From: Microvirga massiliensis
GTDB lineage: Bacteria > Pseudomonadota > Alphaproteobacteria > Rhizobiales > Beijerinckiaceae
DNA length: 64,000 nt
NCBI RefSeq assembly: GCF_001006805.1
Contig: NZ_LN811357.1
Span: 309,289-373,288, forward strand
Reading direction: 5' to 3'
The notes beneath the pieces were generated by a model. It searched no databases and was not told where the DNA came from. It worked only from the letters and a program-made list of their open reading frames with translations. Shown in pieces: positions 8,870-17,585 of this stretch (positions within the stretch are counted from its first letter, which is position 1; each line of letters starts with the position of its first letter). The position numbers and the translations under genes were made by a program.

Positions 8870-9919
8870 GTGCAGGTCGAACGCTTCACCCTCGCGCCGG
8901 GCTACAAGATCTCCCGCCTGTTGCGCGGCGGCTGGCAGCTCGCCGGCGGCCACGGCGAGATCGATGCAGAGCGCGCGGTCGCCGACATGGCAGCCTTCGT
9001 GGATGCCGGCGTAACGACCTTCGACTGCGCCGACATCTATACGGGCGTCGAGGAAATGATCGGCCGGTTCCGCGAGCGTCTCCGGGCCGAACGCGGCGAG
9101 GCCGCGCTCGCGAAGCTGAAGGTCCATACCAAGTTCGTGCCCGACTGGGAGGCGCTCCCGCGTGTGGACCGCACCTATGTGCGCGACATCATCGATCGCT
9201 CGCTGCAGCGGCTGCGCACCGACCGACTCGATCTCGTGCAGTTCCACTGGTGGGATTACACCGTCCCAGGCGCCGTCGAGACGGCGCTCCACCTCAAGGA
9301 CTTGCAGCAGGAGGGGAAGATCCACCTCGTCGGCGGGACGAACTTCGACATGCCGCACACGCAATCTCTCCTCGAGGCCGGAGTGCCGCTCGTCTCCATG
9401 CAGACGCAGTATTCCCTGCTCGATGTGAGGCCCGAGAACGGGCTGACACAGCTCTGCAGTGAGACCAGGCTGAAGCTCCTCTGCTATGGGACGGTTGCCG
9501 GCGGCTTCCTCTCGGAACGCTGGCTCGGGCAGCCGGAGCCGGTCGAGCCCTTCGCCAACCGCTCGCTCGCGAAATACAAGCTGATCATCGACGATTTCGG
9601 GGGTTGGGCGCTCTTCCAGGAGCTGCTGCAGGTCCTGCACGGGATCGGGCGGCGGCACGGAGTGAGCATCACGGCGGTCGCGACCCGCTGGACACTCGAT
9701 CGCCCGCACGTGGCCGGGATCATCATCGGGGCCCGATACGCCGAGCATCTCACGGACAATCTCGCCGTGTTCCGCTTCTCCCTCGATGCCGAGGACCGGG
9801 CCGCGATCGACCGGATCCTCGCCCACCGAGCAGGGCCGCTCGGAGACACCTACACTCTCGAGCGGGATCGCACCGGACGTCACGGACGGATCATGCACTA
9901 CAACCTCAATCAGGCGTGA
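8870..9919 (+). CDS. aldo/keto reductase
   Basis: The 349-residue protein is a TIM-barrel NAD(P)H oxidoreductase. The tetrad is visible: Asp and Tyr in FDCADIYTG (about 51-59), Lys in VHTKFVPDW, and His in LVQFHWWDYTVPG. The C-terminal cofactor-binding part includes AGIIIGAR. Such enzymes interconvert aldehydes or ketones and alcohols. The GTG start has an aggag box in the end of the preceding gene and follows its TAA by one base. It is related to the AKR half of the fusion at 13.77 kb (shared QFHWW, TRWTLDRPHVA/SRWVLEQPAVA), which suggests both work on related substrates. Confidence 0.85.
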   Translation: MQVERFTLAPGYKISRLLRGGWQLAGGHGEIDAERAVADMAAFVDAGVTTFDCADIYTGVEEMIGRFRERLRAERGEAALAKLKVHTKFVPDWEALPRVDRTYVRDIIDRSLQRLRTDRLDLVQFHWWDYTVPGAVETALHLKDLQQEGKIHLVGGTNFDMPHTQSLLEAGVPLVSMQTQYSLLDVRPENGLTQLCSETRLKLLCYGTVAGGFLSERWLGQPEPVEPFANRSLAKYKLIIDDFGGWALFQELLQVLHGIGRRHGVSITAVATRWTLDRPHVAGIIIGARYAEHLTDNLAVFRFSLDAEDRAAIDRILAHRAGPLGDTYTLERDRTGRHGRIMHYNLNQA

Positions 9920-9934
9920 GGCGGCGACACGCGA

Positions 9935-10381
9935 ATGCATCCGCTCGCCGCGTCCGCCATCCGTGAGGTCCGGGAACTGCACGAATTCTTCGAGGCTTGG
10001 CTCGGCGGAAGCGGGCCCTCCGGGGACCTCGCCTTCCGTCGCGTGGAGGCCGCCCTCGCACTGGACTTCACCCTGGTGGCGCCGACCGGACAGCGTCTCT
10101 CCCGGTCCGAGCTTATCGGCTGGCTCCGCTCTGCCTATGGAAGCCGCCGCAGCCCGGAGCGCTTCCAAATCACCATCGAGGAGCCGATGGTGATCCGGTG
10201 CGAGCCACCGCTCGTCGTCATGTCCTATGTCGAGGTTCAGGGCGGCGCGGAGGTGAGCGCGCGCCGATCGCTCGCTGTGCTGCGCGAGGCTGAAGATGCG
10301 CCCTGTGGGGTCCTCTGGATCGCACTGCAGGAGACCTGGACGACCGCATGGACTGGCGCTTCCGCATCCGAACCCTCATAG
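9935..10381 (+). CDS. SnoaL/DUF4440-like protein
   Basis: The 148-residue protein has the compact layout of the NTF2-like superfamily. An N-terminal helix (REVRELHEFFEAWLGG) is followed by DFTLVAPTGQRLSRSELIGWL, the typical pocket-forming segment of DUF4440, and by alternating strands ending VLWIALQETW. Members are small-ligand-binding or isomerase-type domains; no reaction can be assigned. It lies 15 bases after the aldo/keto reductase, in the same direction, so it is probably co-transcribed with it. Confidence 0.6.
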   Translation: MHPLAASAIREVRELHEFFEAWLGGSGPSGDLAFRRVEAALALDFTLVAPTGQRLSRSELIGWLRSAYGSRRSPERFQITIEEPMVIRCEPPLVVMSYVEVQGGAEVSARRSLAVLREAEDAPCGVLWIALQETWTTAWTGASASEPS

Positions 10382-10405
10382 TCAAGGTTGCGTGGGGAGG
10401 AGTAC

Positions 10406-11674
10406 ATGGCGGTGGTCGCTGCATGGCGGGGCATCCTGGTCGGGATCGTCGTCGTGTTCGGCGCATGGGTTGTCGCCCCGGTTTTCGCAGCCGAGATCCG
10501 CACGATCGATCATGCCGAGCTCGGGATTCCCCTCCTTCAGATAGAAGGCGACATTGCCGAGGGGGATGAGCGGCGGGTTCGAATGGCTCTCATCCTGCTC
10601 AAGGGCCGGGTGGCGCCGGATCAGCTCTTCGTTTCGCTTCGCTCTCCCGGAGGTGTCGTCGAGACGGCGATCGCAATTGCGGAGCATCTTCGCCAGAACG
10701 GCGTCGGCACCGTGCTCCTTCCCGGCGCGAGCTGCCTGAGCGCCTGCGCGATGATCTTCTTCGGAGGGTATTCAAAGGAGGCCGGGGCCCCGAGGCGCAT
10801 CGCCTTCGCGGGCTCGCGCCTCGGGGTCCATCGCATGCAATTGCGCGCGAAGCCGCGGAGCGGCAGGAGCCTGATGGCGCGCGATGCTGAACTCGTCGAG
10901 ACCTATGATCTGCTTCAACAGGATCTCGGGTCGACTCTGGCAGCGCTCGCGCGCATCGAGATGCCCGCCGAAATCCTCGCCCGCATGCTCCAGACTCCGC
11001 ACGAGAAGATGTCCGTTCTGAGCCCGGCGGAAATGGCAGCCGCCGGCGTGACGACCGTAAACCCCTATCGGGGCGGCTGGCGGAAATCCGGCCTCTTCCT
11101 CTCGGATGCCGCGCTTCCGCCCAGGTTACGCGAGGATCAGTCCGCGAAGGCGACTCCTGGAATCCGAAGAACCCAGCCGCTTGGAACGGCGGAAGCGGAC
11201 ATGCGCGAGAGCGTGGCGCTCGTCGAAGGCCTATCCGGCACAGCGCAATACGTGGCCATCCGCTGGACGCGGAGCCTGAGCTGCCTGCAAGCCAGTCCGG
11301 AGGACGGGAAGACGCTCGGCGTGAGGATCTGCCTGAACGGTCGGAAAGGAGCCGGCATCAACCTGAGGTTCGACCGCATCGCCATCGGGTTGCACGACAG
11401 CCCAAGACCCGATTTCCCCGGACCGCATCGGCTCGAATTCCACGACGGCGCCCGCATCCGTGCCAGCGTCGACGCGACACTTACCCGATCCGACGACGAA
11501 TCCGCGTCATTCACGGTCCGCTCGGACGAGGAACTGCCGCTGCTCCCGTTCGGCGCCCTCAAACGGCTCGTCCTGGATCTCAAACCGCTCACCATCACCC
11601 TGGCTCCACCCGCCGCCCTGGTGGACGCCGCTTGGGGCCCAGGGCTCGCGGCCACGGGAGTGAGGACGCCGTAG
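10406..11674 (+). CDS. exported ClpP/SppA-like protein (COG3904-type)
   Basis: The protein is about 422 residues, starting at an ATG with a strong ggggaggag box. Residues 1-29 are a signal peptide ending VFAAE. Residues 30-200 resemble the crotonase/ClpP-fold periplasmic proteins. They contain LFVSLRSPGGVVETAIAIAE (oxyanion-type GG), GASCLSACAMIFFGG with the candidate nucleophile serine in the SACA motif, and a later LGVHRMQ. The remaining half is a less conserved beta-rich domain. Proteolytic activity is an inference from the motif; the substrate is unknown. An upstream TTG is open but poorly placed. Confidence 0.7.
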   Translation: MAVVAAWRGILVGIVVVFGAWVVAPVFAAEIRTIDHAELGIPLLQIEGDIAEGDERRVRMALILLKGRVAPDQLFVSLRSPGGVVETAIAIAEHLRQNGVGTVLLPGASCLSACAMIFFGGYSKEAGAPRRIAFAGSRLGVHRMQLRAKPRSGRSLMARDAELVETYDLLQQDLGSTLAALARIEMPAEILARMLQTPHEKMSVLSPAEMAAAGVTTVNPYRGGWRKSGLFLSDAALPPRLREDQSAKATPGIRRTQPLGTAEADMRESVALVEGLSGTAQYVAIRWTRSLSCLQASPEDGKTLGVRICLNGRKGAGINLRFDRIAIGLHDSPRPDFPGPHRLEFHDGARIRASVDATLTRSDDESASFTVRSDEELPLLPFGALKRLVLDLKPLTITLAPPAALVDAAWGPGLAATGVRTP

Positions 11675-12380
11675 TTCGGAGTGACTACTCCGTTGTCGTA
11701 AGGCGCAGTCGCCCAGCCTGTTTGCTGATCCACATCGTCATTGCGAGCCGCGGGCGAAATGATTCATCCTGAGGCGGCAGCCTGGATTGCTTCACTTCGT
11801 TCGCAATGACGATGAGGGCGTGAGGGAGGGAAGAACACACTCGGAAACGAGAGCAGGCGCTGGATCCTCCACCGTCTTTGCGAGCCGGAGGCGAAGCAAT
11901 TTACCCGTCGACGGATGCGCTCCTGGATCGCTTCGCTCCACCCTGAACCGAGACAACTCGCATATCGTCATTCTGCAGTGGGAGCCTCGCCTCCACGCCT
12001 CACCTTTCGTGAAAGTCCTAATGCAACCGGGTGCTCTACCAAAGTGTAGCAGAGCACTCATCATAGGTTGACCGCTCGAAACCCGCAAAGAACGGCGCCA
12101 CGCCCAACTTATGATCCGCCCGAAGTGAGGCAACCCAGCTAATCTGCGATCATTCGAAACGGGGAGATTGGGAAATCTCTCCTGCCACGCTCTTCCCCCG
12201 ACACTCGCACGACGGATGGCGGCCATGCGGGATGCTGCCGCACCGGAGTTAAAGCCCGCCGGAGGGTGAGACGCTTGCCAAAGACGGGCAGAGCCTAAAA
12301 ACTGAACTGACGGGCGGTTTCGTCCGGAGAAACAAAGCTCCGTCCCGACCAATGACAGGAGCACCAGGGAGAGTTCGGCC
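11675..12380. other. intergenic region with repeat copy 2 and the upstream region of a binding-protein gene
   Basis: The first 250 bases hold a copy of the dispersed repeat. The rest has no convincing ORF. It presumably contains the promoter of the solute-binding protein gene, but I could not fix -35/-10 boxes with confidence. Confidence 0.5.
11735..11930. repeat. dispersed palindromic repeat, copy 2
   Basis: It contains gtcattgcgagccgcgggcg, gcttcacttcgttcgcaatg, and gcgaagcaatttacccgtcg followed by acggatg. Read as the reverse complement, its core (ggatccagcgcc, gtttccg, ctcacgc, then gtcattgcgaacgaag) follows copy 1 almost word for word. Confidence 0.7.
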
Positions 12381-13652
12381 GTGCGCCTCGCATCGTTCCT
12401 TTCGGCTGCGGCCTTCGCCGCGGCTCTCGCACCGTTTTCTGCTGCCGCGCAGGGCGATTGCCCCCACACCGTCGGAGTGCTGGTCGAGCTCACCGGGCCT
12501 GCCGGGCGGTTCGGGCAGGCGGCGGCCAAATCGGTCGAACTGGCTTTCAAGGAAATCAACGAGGCCGGCGGCGTGGCAGGCTGCCCGCTTGCGGTGGATC
12601 TGCGCGATTCACAGAGCCAGGGCTCGGTGGCCGTCGATCAGGCCCGGCAGCTCGTCGATCTTCGGCGCGTGCCGGCGATCATCGGCGGAATCATCTCTTC
12701 GGTCTCGATCCCGGTCCTGACCTCCGTGACGGCCCCCGCGGGCGTCGTCCAGATCTCGCCTGCTTCCTCCTCCCCCACCCTCACCCGCATCGCGCAGGAA
12801 GGCAAGGCGAACGGCGTCTTCTTCCGCACGATCACCTCGGATGCTCTCCAGGGTACGGCCGCAGCCAAATACGCCATGGATCAGGGGCTCAAGAAGCTCG
12901 CAATCATTCACGTGAACAACGACTTCGGCGTCAACATGGTGGCCGAGTTCCGCCGCGCTTATGAGGCCCTCGGCGGCGAGATCACGAGCATCACTCCCTA
13001 CAACCAGGGGCAGGCCTCCTATGCTCCAGAAGCCACGAACGCGCTCGACGGCGATCCGCCGGCCCTTTATCTCGTCGCCTATCCGGGTGACGGCACCACG
13101 ATCGCGCGAACCTGGATCTCGCAGGGCGGCGCTGCAACGTTCCTCCTCAATGACGGCATGAACAGTGCAGATTTCATCCGAGACGTCGGTCCTCGGAACC
13201 TGAATAACGCCTTCGGTACGTCGTCGGGCACGACGCGTACACCGTCGACGGAGCATTTTGCGAATGCCTACGCGGCCATGTCGGGCGGCATCGACCCGAA
13301 TGCGCCCGCTGCCGATCGCACCTATGATGCAGCAGCGATCCTTGGTCTCGCGATCGCACAAGCCGGCAAGTTCGAGGCGTCTGCGATCCGCGATGCGATG
13401 CGCAAGGTGACGGGCAGTGAAGGCGAGGTCGTTTACGCCGGGCCGGACGGCTTCAGAAAGGCGCTGCAATTGATCAAGGAAGGCAAGCCCGTACGCTATG
13501 TCGGTGTCATCGGGCCGGTGAGCTTCGACAACTTCGGCGATATTACGGGTCCCTTCCGCCTGTGGCGCATCAAGGACGGCGAGGTCACGACCGTCGGCCA
13601 GATGTCGGTCGATGAAGTGAATGCCGTCAAGGCGAAGGCGCAGGCGCGGTAG
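12381..13652 (+). CDS. branched-chain-type ABC transporter substrate-binding protein
   Basis: The 423-residue protein has a signal peptide (about 1-23, ending FSAAAQG). A type I periplasmic-binding fold of the LivJ/Leu-Ile-Val-binding family follows: VGVLVELTGPAGRFGQAAAK, EINEAGGVAGCPL, and a central PASSSPTLTRI segment before the hinge. It delivers a ligand to LivH/LivM. The start is a GTG after agggagag. It has no permease next to it on this strand. The nearest candidate is the livGFHM operon at 5.0-8.4 kb. The ligand cannot be predicted; this family binds amino acids, amides, ureas and aromatic acids. Confidence 0.9.
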   Translation: MRLASFLSAAAFAAALAPFSAAAQGDCPHTVGVLVELTGPAGRFGQAAAKSVELAFKEINEAGGVAGCPLAVDLRDSQSQGSVAVDQARQLVDLRRVPAIIGGIISSVSIPVLTSVTAPAGVVQISPASSSPTLTRIAQEGKANGVFFRTITSDALQGTAAAKYAMDQGLKKLAIIHVNNDFGVNMVAEFRRAYEALGGEITSITPYNQGQASYAPEATNALDGDPPALYLVAYPGDGTTIARTWISQGGAATFLLNDGMNSADFIRDVGPRNLNNAFGTSSGTTRTPSTEHFANAYAAMSGGIDPNAPAADRTYDAAAILGLAIAQAGKFEASAIRDAMRKVTGSEGEVVYAGPDGFRKALQLIKEGKPVRYVGVIGPVSFDNFGDITGPFRLWRIKDGEVTTVGQMSVDEVNAVKAKAQAR

Positions 13653-13766
13653 ACATCAGCGCGTCGCACGCTCCTTCCCTCGCCTCGATGGCGGAAATCA
13701 CGCGTCGCGCACACCCGTGCCCGCGGCGCCGTCCTGCCTGGACGTATGCCACCTTTGGAGTGTCTC

Positions 13767-15230
13767 ATGAAACCTCGGCAGCCTGACCGGGTCGAACTCG
13801 CGCCCAGTCTCGAGATCAGCCGCGTCGTCACCGGCCTGTGGCAGGTCGCCGACATGGAGAGGAATGGACGCGTCCTCGATCCCGATCTCGCGGCGGAGCA
13901 CATGCTGGCCTATGCCCGGGCCGGCTTCGACAGCTTCGACATGGCCGACCATTACGGCAGCGCCGAGATCATCACGGGCCGTCTCCTTGCACGCGCAGAC
14001 ACGGCCACGAGGCCTGTCGCTTTCACGAAATGGTGCCCGGCTCCGGAAGCGATGACGCGCGCGGTCGTTCGGGCCGGAGTCGAGGAGCGGCGTGAGCGTC
14101 TCGGCGTGCAATCGATCGATCTCCTGCAGTTCCATTGGTGGACCTTCGAGCATCTCGCTTATATCGACGCCTTCAAGGAGCTCACCGCTCTCCGCAATGA
14201 GGGCGTGATCCGTTATATCGGCGTCACGAATGTCGACACGGATCACCTGCGGCTTCTGGTGAAGCACGGATTTCCGATCATCTCGAACCAGGTCTCCTTC
14301 TCGCTGCTCGACCGCCGGGCGGCGGAAGACATGAGCGCATTCTGCCTCCAAAGCGGAGTGCGCCTTCTCGCCTATGGCACTCTGCAGGGCGGCTTTCTCA
14401 CGGACCGCTGGGTCGGCGCCCCGGAGCCGACGACGATCCCGGACTGGAGCAAATCGAAATACAAGCGCTTCATCGACGAGGCAGGAGGCTGGGATGCTCT
14501 CCAGGGCATTCTCGCCGCGTGCCGTGAGATCGCAACGAAGCACGGCGTTTCCGTCGCGAATGTCGCCTCGCGCTGGGTTCTCGAGCAGCCGGCCGTCGCG
14601 ACGATCATCGTGGGCGCTCGCCTCGGCGAGAGCGAGCACCGCGACGACAACCTCGCGCTCTTCTCGTTCGCCCTCGACGCGGAGGATCATGCCCGGATCG
14701 ATGCGGCGCTCGCGCGCACGAAACGCATTCCCGGCGATTGCGGCGACGAATACCGCCGCCCGCCGTTCCTGACCGCCTCCGGCGATCTCAGCCATCACCT
14801 TTCGGGCATCCCGAAATACTTCGAAGCGTCTCCGGTTCCAGGGCGGCCGGGGCGCCAGCGGGTCGACACGGGCAGCGTCTGGGAAGGGATCTGCGGCTAC
14901 AGCCGCGCCGTTCGCACCGGCAATCGCATCCTCGTCAGCGGCACCACCGCGACCCATGGTTCCGGCGAGGTCATCTGCCCGGGCGATCCCGCCGGGCAGA
15001 CCGTCTACATTCTCGACAAGATCGCGGCGAGCCTGTCCGCCCTGGGCGGCAGCCTCGACGATGTCGTGCGCACCCGCGTGTATCTGCAGAATGCCGATCA
15101 TTGGGAACTGGTATCGCGGGTGCATGGGCGCCGCTTCGGAGAAGCGCGCCCCGCCAATACGCTCCTCGAGATCTCACGCCTCATCGGCGATTACCTCGTC
15201 GAGATCGAGACCGAGGCCCTAGTGGAATAG
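13767..15230 (+). CDS. aldo/keto reductase-RidA fusion protein
   Basis: The protein is about 487 residues. Residues 1-340 form an aldo/keto reductase (FDMADHYGSAEIITG with Asp/Tyr, AFTKWCP with Lys, LLQFHWWTFEH with His, TIIVGARLGES for the cofactor). Residues 365-487 are a RidA/YjgF domain: GYSRAVRTGNRILVSGTTAT, a middle helix, VVRTRVYLQNADHWE with the conserved Arg, and the PANTLLEIS closing segment. RidA domains deaminate reactive enamines or imines. Fusion to a reductase suggests handling of an imine intermediate in catabolism of an amine. The chosen ATG has ttggag before it; an ATG 21 bases earlier lacks a good site. It is downstream of the binding-protein gene and may share its transcript. 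Confidence 0.85.
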   Translation: MKPRQPDRVELAPSLEISRVVTGLWQVADMERNGRVLDPDLAAEHMLAYARAGFDSFDMADHYGSAEIITGRLLARADTATRPVAFTKWCPAPEAMTRAVVRAGVEERRERLGVQSIDLLQFHWWTFEHLAYIDAFKELTALRNEGVIRYIGVTNVDTDHLRLLVKHGFPIISNQVSFSLLDRRAAEDMSAFCLQSGVRLLAYGTLQGGFLTDRWVGAPEPTTIPDWSKSKYKRFIDEAGGWDALQGILAACREIATKHGVSVANVASRWVLEQPAVATIIVGARLGESEHRDDNLALFSFALDAEDHARIDAALARTKRIPGDCGDEYRRPPFLTASGDLSHHLSGIPKYFEASPVPGRPGRQRVDTGSVWEGICGYSRAVRTGNRILVSGTTATHGSGEVICPGDPAGQTVYILDKIAASLSALGGSLDDVVRTRVYLQNADHWELVSRVHGRRFGEARPANTLLEISRLIGDYLVEIETEALVE

Positions 15231-15291
15231 CGGTAGCGCCTGGAACCCTCCCCGTGTCCGCCCGTTGGGGCCTCGTCACGGGAGGAAGATC

Positions 15292-16287
15292 ATGGCGCAC
15301 AACCATCAGCCCACACTTCCTCCGAAATCTCGAGCCTTTGGCCTAGGTTCTGCGATTATCGGAACGGCGGGACTCCTCGCGGGCCTCGCTCTCGCAACGG
15401 TCGTCCGGACGCGCCAGGCCGAGCGGCGCAATCCGCCTGAAGGCCGTTTCGTGACGATCGGCGGCATTCGGGTCCATTACCGGGATATCGGGTCGGGCCC
15501 GCCGACGCTGATCTTTCACGGAAATGGCGCGACCACCGAGGAGATGACGGCGAGCGGCCTGGTCGAGGAACTTGCCAGCAGCCATCGCGTCATCATCCCC
15601 GACCGGCCCGGCTTCGGGTATACGGAGAGGCCGCGCTTCCACCGATGGACGCCGGAAGCCCAGGCGGACCTGTTCCTGCATTTTCTGAATCGACTCGGCA
15701 TCGAGCGAGCTCTCGTCATCGGACATTCCCTCGGAGCCCAGGTTGCCCTCTCGCTCGCAGTGCTCGCCCCAGACCGCGTCGCTGGGCTCGTGCTCATGTC
15801 AGGCTATTACTATCCGACGGCCCGTCCCGACGTTGCGCTCGTGAGCCCCAATGCGGCGCCGATCCTCGGCGATACCATGTGCTATACCGTGAGCCCCCTC
15901 GTGGTACACACTCTCCTGCCGGGGCTCTACAAAGCAATCTTTACGCCAGCGCCCGTCACACGTCGGTTCAGACGCAGATTCCCGCACGATCTCGTCCTTC
16001 GGCCCGGGCATCTGCACGCCGCGGCATCCGATTCCATGTATCTCATCCCGACAGCGGCTCGCCTGCGCCGGCACTATTCCAGGCTTCGCATCCCGACCGC
16101 GATCGTGACCGGGAGCGGTGACCGGATCGTCCACAAGGAGCCGCATGCCCTCAGGCTCGCGGGTGACCTTCCCGATGCGCGCCTCACGATCGTGTCCGGC
16201 GCGGGGCACATGGTCCACCACGTTGCGCCGGCCGCCGTGGCTCGCGCCATCGAGGAGATCGCCGCAGCAGCCGGCATGCGCAGGTAG
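15292..16287 (+). CDS. alpha/beta hydrolase
   Basis: The 331-residue protein has an N-terminal hydrophobic segment (about 17-38) that may anchor it in the membrane, then a hydrolase domain. The nucleophile elbow is GHSLG (Ser near 146), the oxyanion region HGNG near 76, the acid in VTGSGDRIVH and the catalytic His in GAGHMVHH. A lid-like stretch rich in basic residues (TRRFRRRFP) lies between. The ATG follows ggaggaag at good spacing. Substrate is unknown; esterase or lipase-like activity is an inference from the fold. Confidence 0.82.
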   Translation: MAHNHQPTLPPKSRAFGLGSAIIGTAGLLAGLALATVVRTRQAERRNPPEGRFVTIGGIRVHYRDIGSGPPTLIFHGNGATTEEMTASGLVEELASSHRVIIPDRPGFGYTERPRFHRWTPEAQADLFLHFLNRLGIERALVIGHSLGAQVALSLAVLAPDRVAGLVLMSGYYYPTARPDVALVSPNAAPILGDTMCYTVSPLVVHTLLPGLYKAIFTPAPVTRRFRRRFPHDLVLRPGHLHAAASDSMYLIPTAARLRRHYSRLRIPTAIVTGSGDRIVHKEPHALRLAGDLPDARLTIVSGAGHMVHHVAPAAVARAIEEIAAAAGMRR

Positions 16288-16317
16288 TCACCCCGATGCC
16301 GTGGACCGCAGGCAGGC

Positions 16318-17358
16318 CTATCGGGACCGGTTTTCGATCGAGACATCGACGCACACGATCTCGTGGTCCGAGATCGGTAGGCTGTTCTCGTCGAGGGCGG
16401 GGATGACGCGAGGATTGCTGGCGGTGACACCGCGTACGAGCAACCAGTCGAGCTTGCCGTAAGGCGGGTTCGGCTCGTCGAGTGGTCCCGCGCGTTGCGT
16501 CGCTGCCGAACGATTGCAGGATGCCCACTCGAAGCCGGCCCTGCGCACATGCGCGAAGAGCGGTTCGAATCGTTCCGGATCGTCGAGAACCGCAGCGAGG
16601 CCGGCCGCGTCACGCGGCAGAGCCTTGGTATTGAAGTCTCCTCCGATCACCATTGCGGCATCGGGTGCAAGGTCATCCAACGCTTCGAGCAGGCGTCGCA
16701 TCTGCATGGCCCGATCGTCCGGATCCGACTGGCTCTCGAGGTGCACGGAGACAACCCAAAGAGGCACTGCCGCTCCTTCGAGCCGCGCCACGATCGCGAT
16801 GCGCCCGCCGATCCTGTGCTGCCAACCGTTGCGCCCCGCAAACCATCTCCCTGACTCCTCGAGCCGTACGAGTTTCGGATCCGCCAGAGCATGCGCCGAG
16901 ACGATCGCGTTTCCATGGAAGCTGCCACGGTTGGTCTCACCTGCATGGATGCGCGTTTCATTTTCATCGCCGAGGTCGAGTTCGACGAACTCGACTCCAA
17001 ATACGTAGCCCTCCTGGTTCGGCGCTGCGAGCGTCTCGACCGTATGCCGGTTGCCGGACCGCGCCATGCCGCCATCGACTTCGCTCAGGAGCGCAATGCT
17101 CGCCCCAGCTTGATTGAGCAAGCGGCGCGCTATGTCCGGATATTTCAATCGTTCGCAGTTGAACGCGGCAATCGTCAGGTGACCGGGGACGGGAGCAGGA
17201 TCCACCGGAGGATGCATTTCCAGCACATGAAGTGCCTCGATGCGTGCCAGGAATCGTGCATGCTCGTCCGCCGACTTCTCGGCGGAGCGCGCCGCCTGCA
17301 ACACCGATTCGTCGACTTTCGGAATCCGCGATTCCACGCGATCGACTACAGCCCGCAT
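16318..17358 (-). CDS. endonuclease/exonuclease/phosphatase (EEP) family protein
   Basis: The protein is about 346 residues, with a helical N-terminal part and an EEP fold after residue 60. Motifs are IAAFNCERL (Asn), IALLSEVDGG (metal-binding Glu), WVVSVHLESQS (His), VIGGDFNTKA (Asp/Asn pair) and LPISDHEIVCVDV at the C-terminus (Asp-His). These residues define the metal-dependent phosphodiesterase superfamily that includes DNase I, exonuclease III and sphingomyelinases. The frame extends 150 bases upstream, but the ATG beginning MRAVVDRVESRIP has gagg at good spacing. No signal peptide is evident. Substrate is unknown. It converges with the hydrolase gene. Confidence 0.78.
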   Translation of the reverse strand: MRAVVDRVESRIPKVDESVLQAARSAEKSADEHARFLARIEALHVLEMHPPVDPAPVPGHLTIAAFNCERLKYPDIARRLLNQAGASIALLSEVDGGMARSGNRHTVETLAAPNQEGYVFGVEFVELDLGDENETRIHAGETNRGSFHGNAIVSAHALADPKLVRLEESGRWFAGRNGWQHRIGGRIAIVARLEGAAVPLWVVSVHLESQSDPDDRAMQMRRLLEALDDLAPDAAMVIGGDFNTKALPRDAAGLAAVLDDPERFEPLFAHVRRAGFEWASCNRSAATQRAGPLDEPNPPYGKLDWLLVRGVTASNPRVIPALDENSLPISDHEIVCVDVSIENRSR

Positions 17359-17585
17359 GGTGAGCCTCGCTTCAGTGACAGTGCATGCGCCATGCCAGCG
17401 AAATCCGGTGGGCGGCGATATGTTCCGAAAGCCTCCTTCGCTGCATAGTTCAGTGAGCGTGGCAGCGCACTCCTCGAATTCAGAAAACAAAGCGCAGCTG
17501 AAAAACACAGCGCTGATCAGCGCGCGATGCCGACACGCTTACTCGCGCGGCCTCTCTCCGATGAGGCAGCACCGCAGCAATTCAC

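Noticed and set aside
12040..12075. tRNA-like words (gtgctctaccaaa) before the binding-protein gene
   Set aside because: No cloverleaf with acceptor, D and T arms could be drawn.
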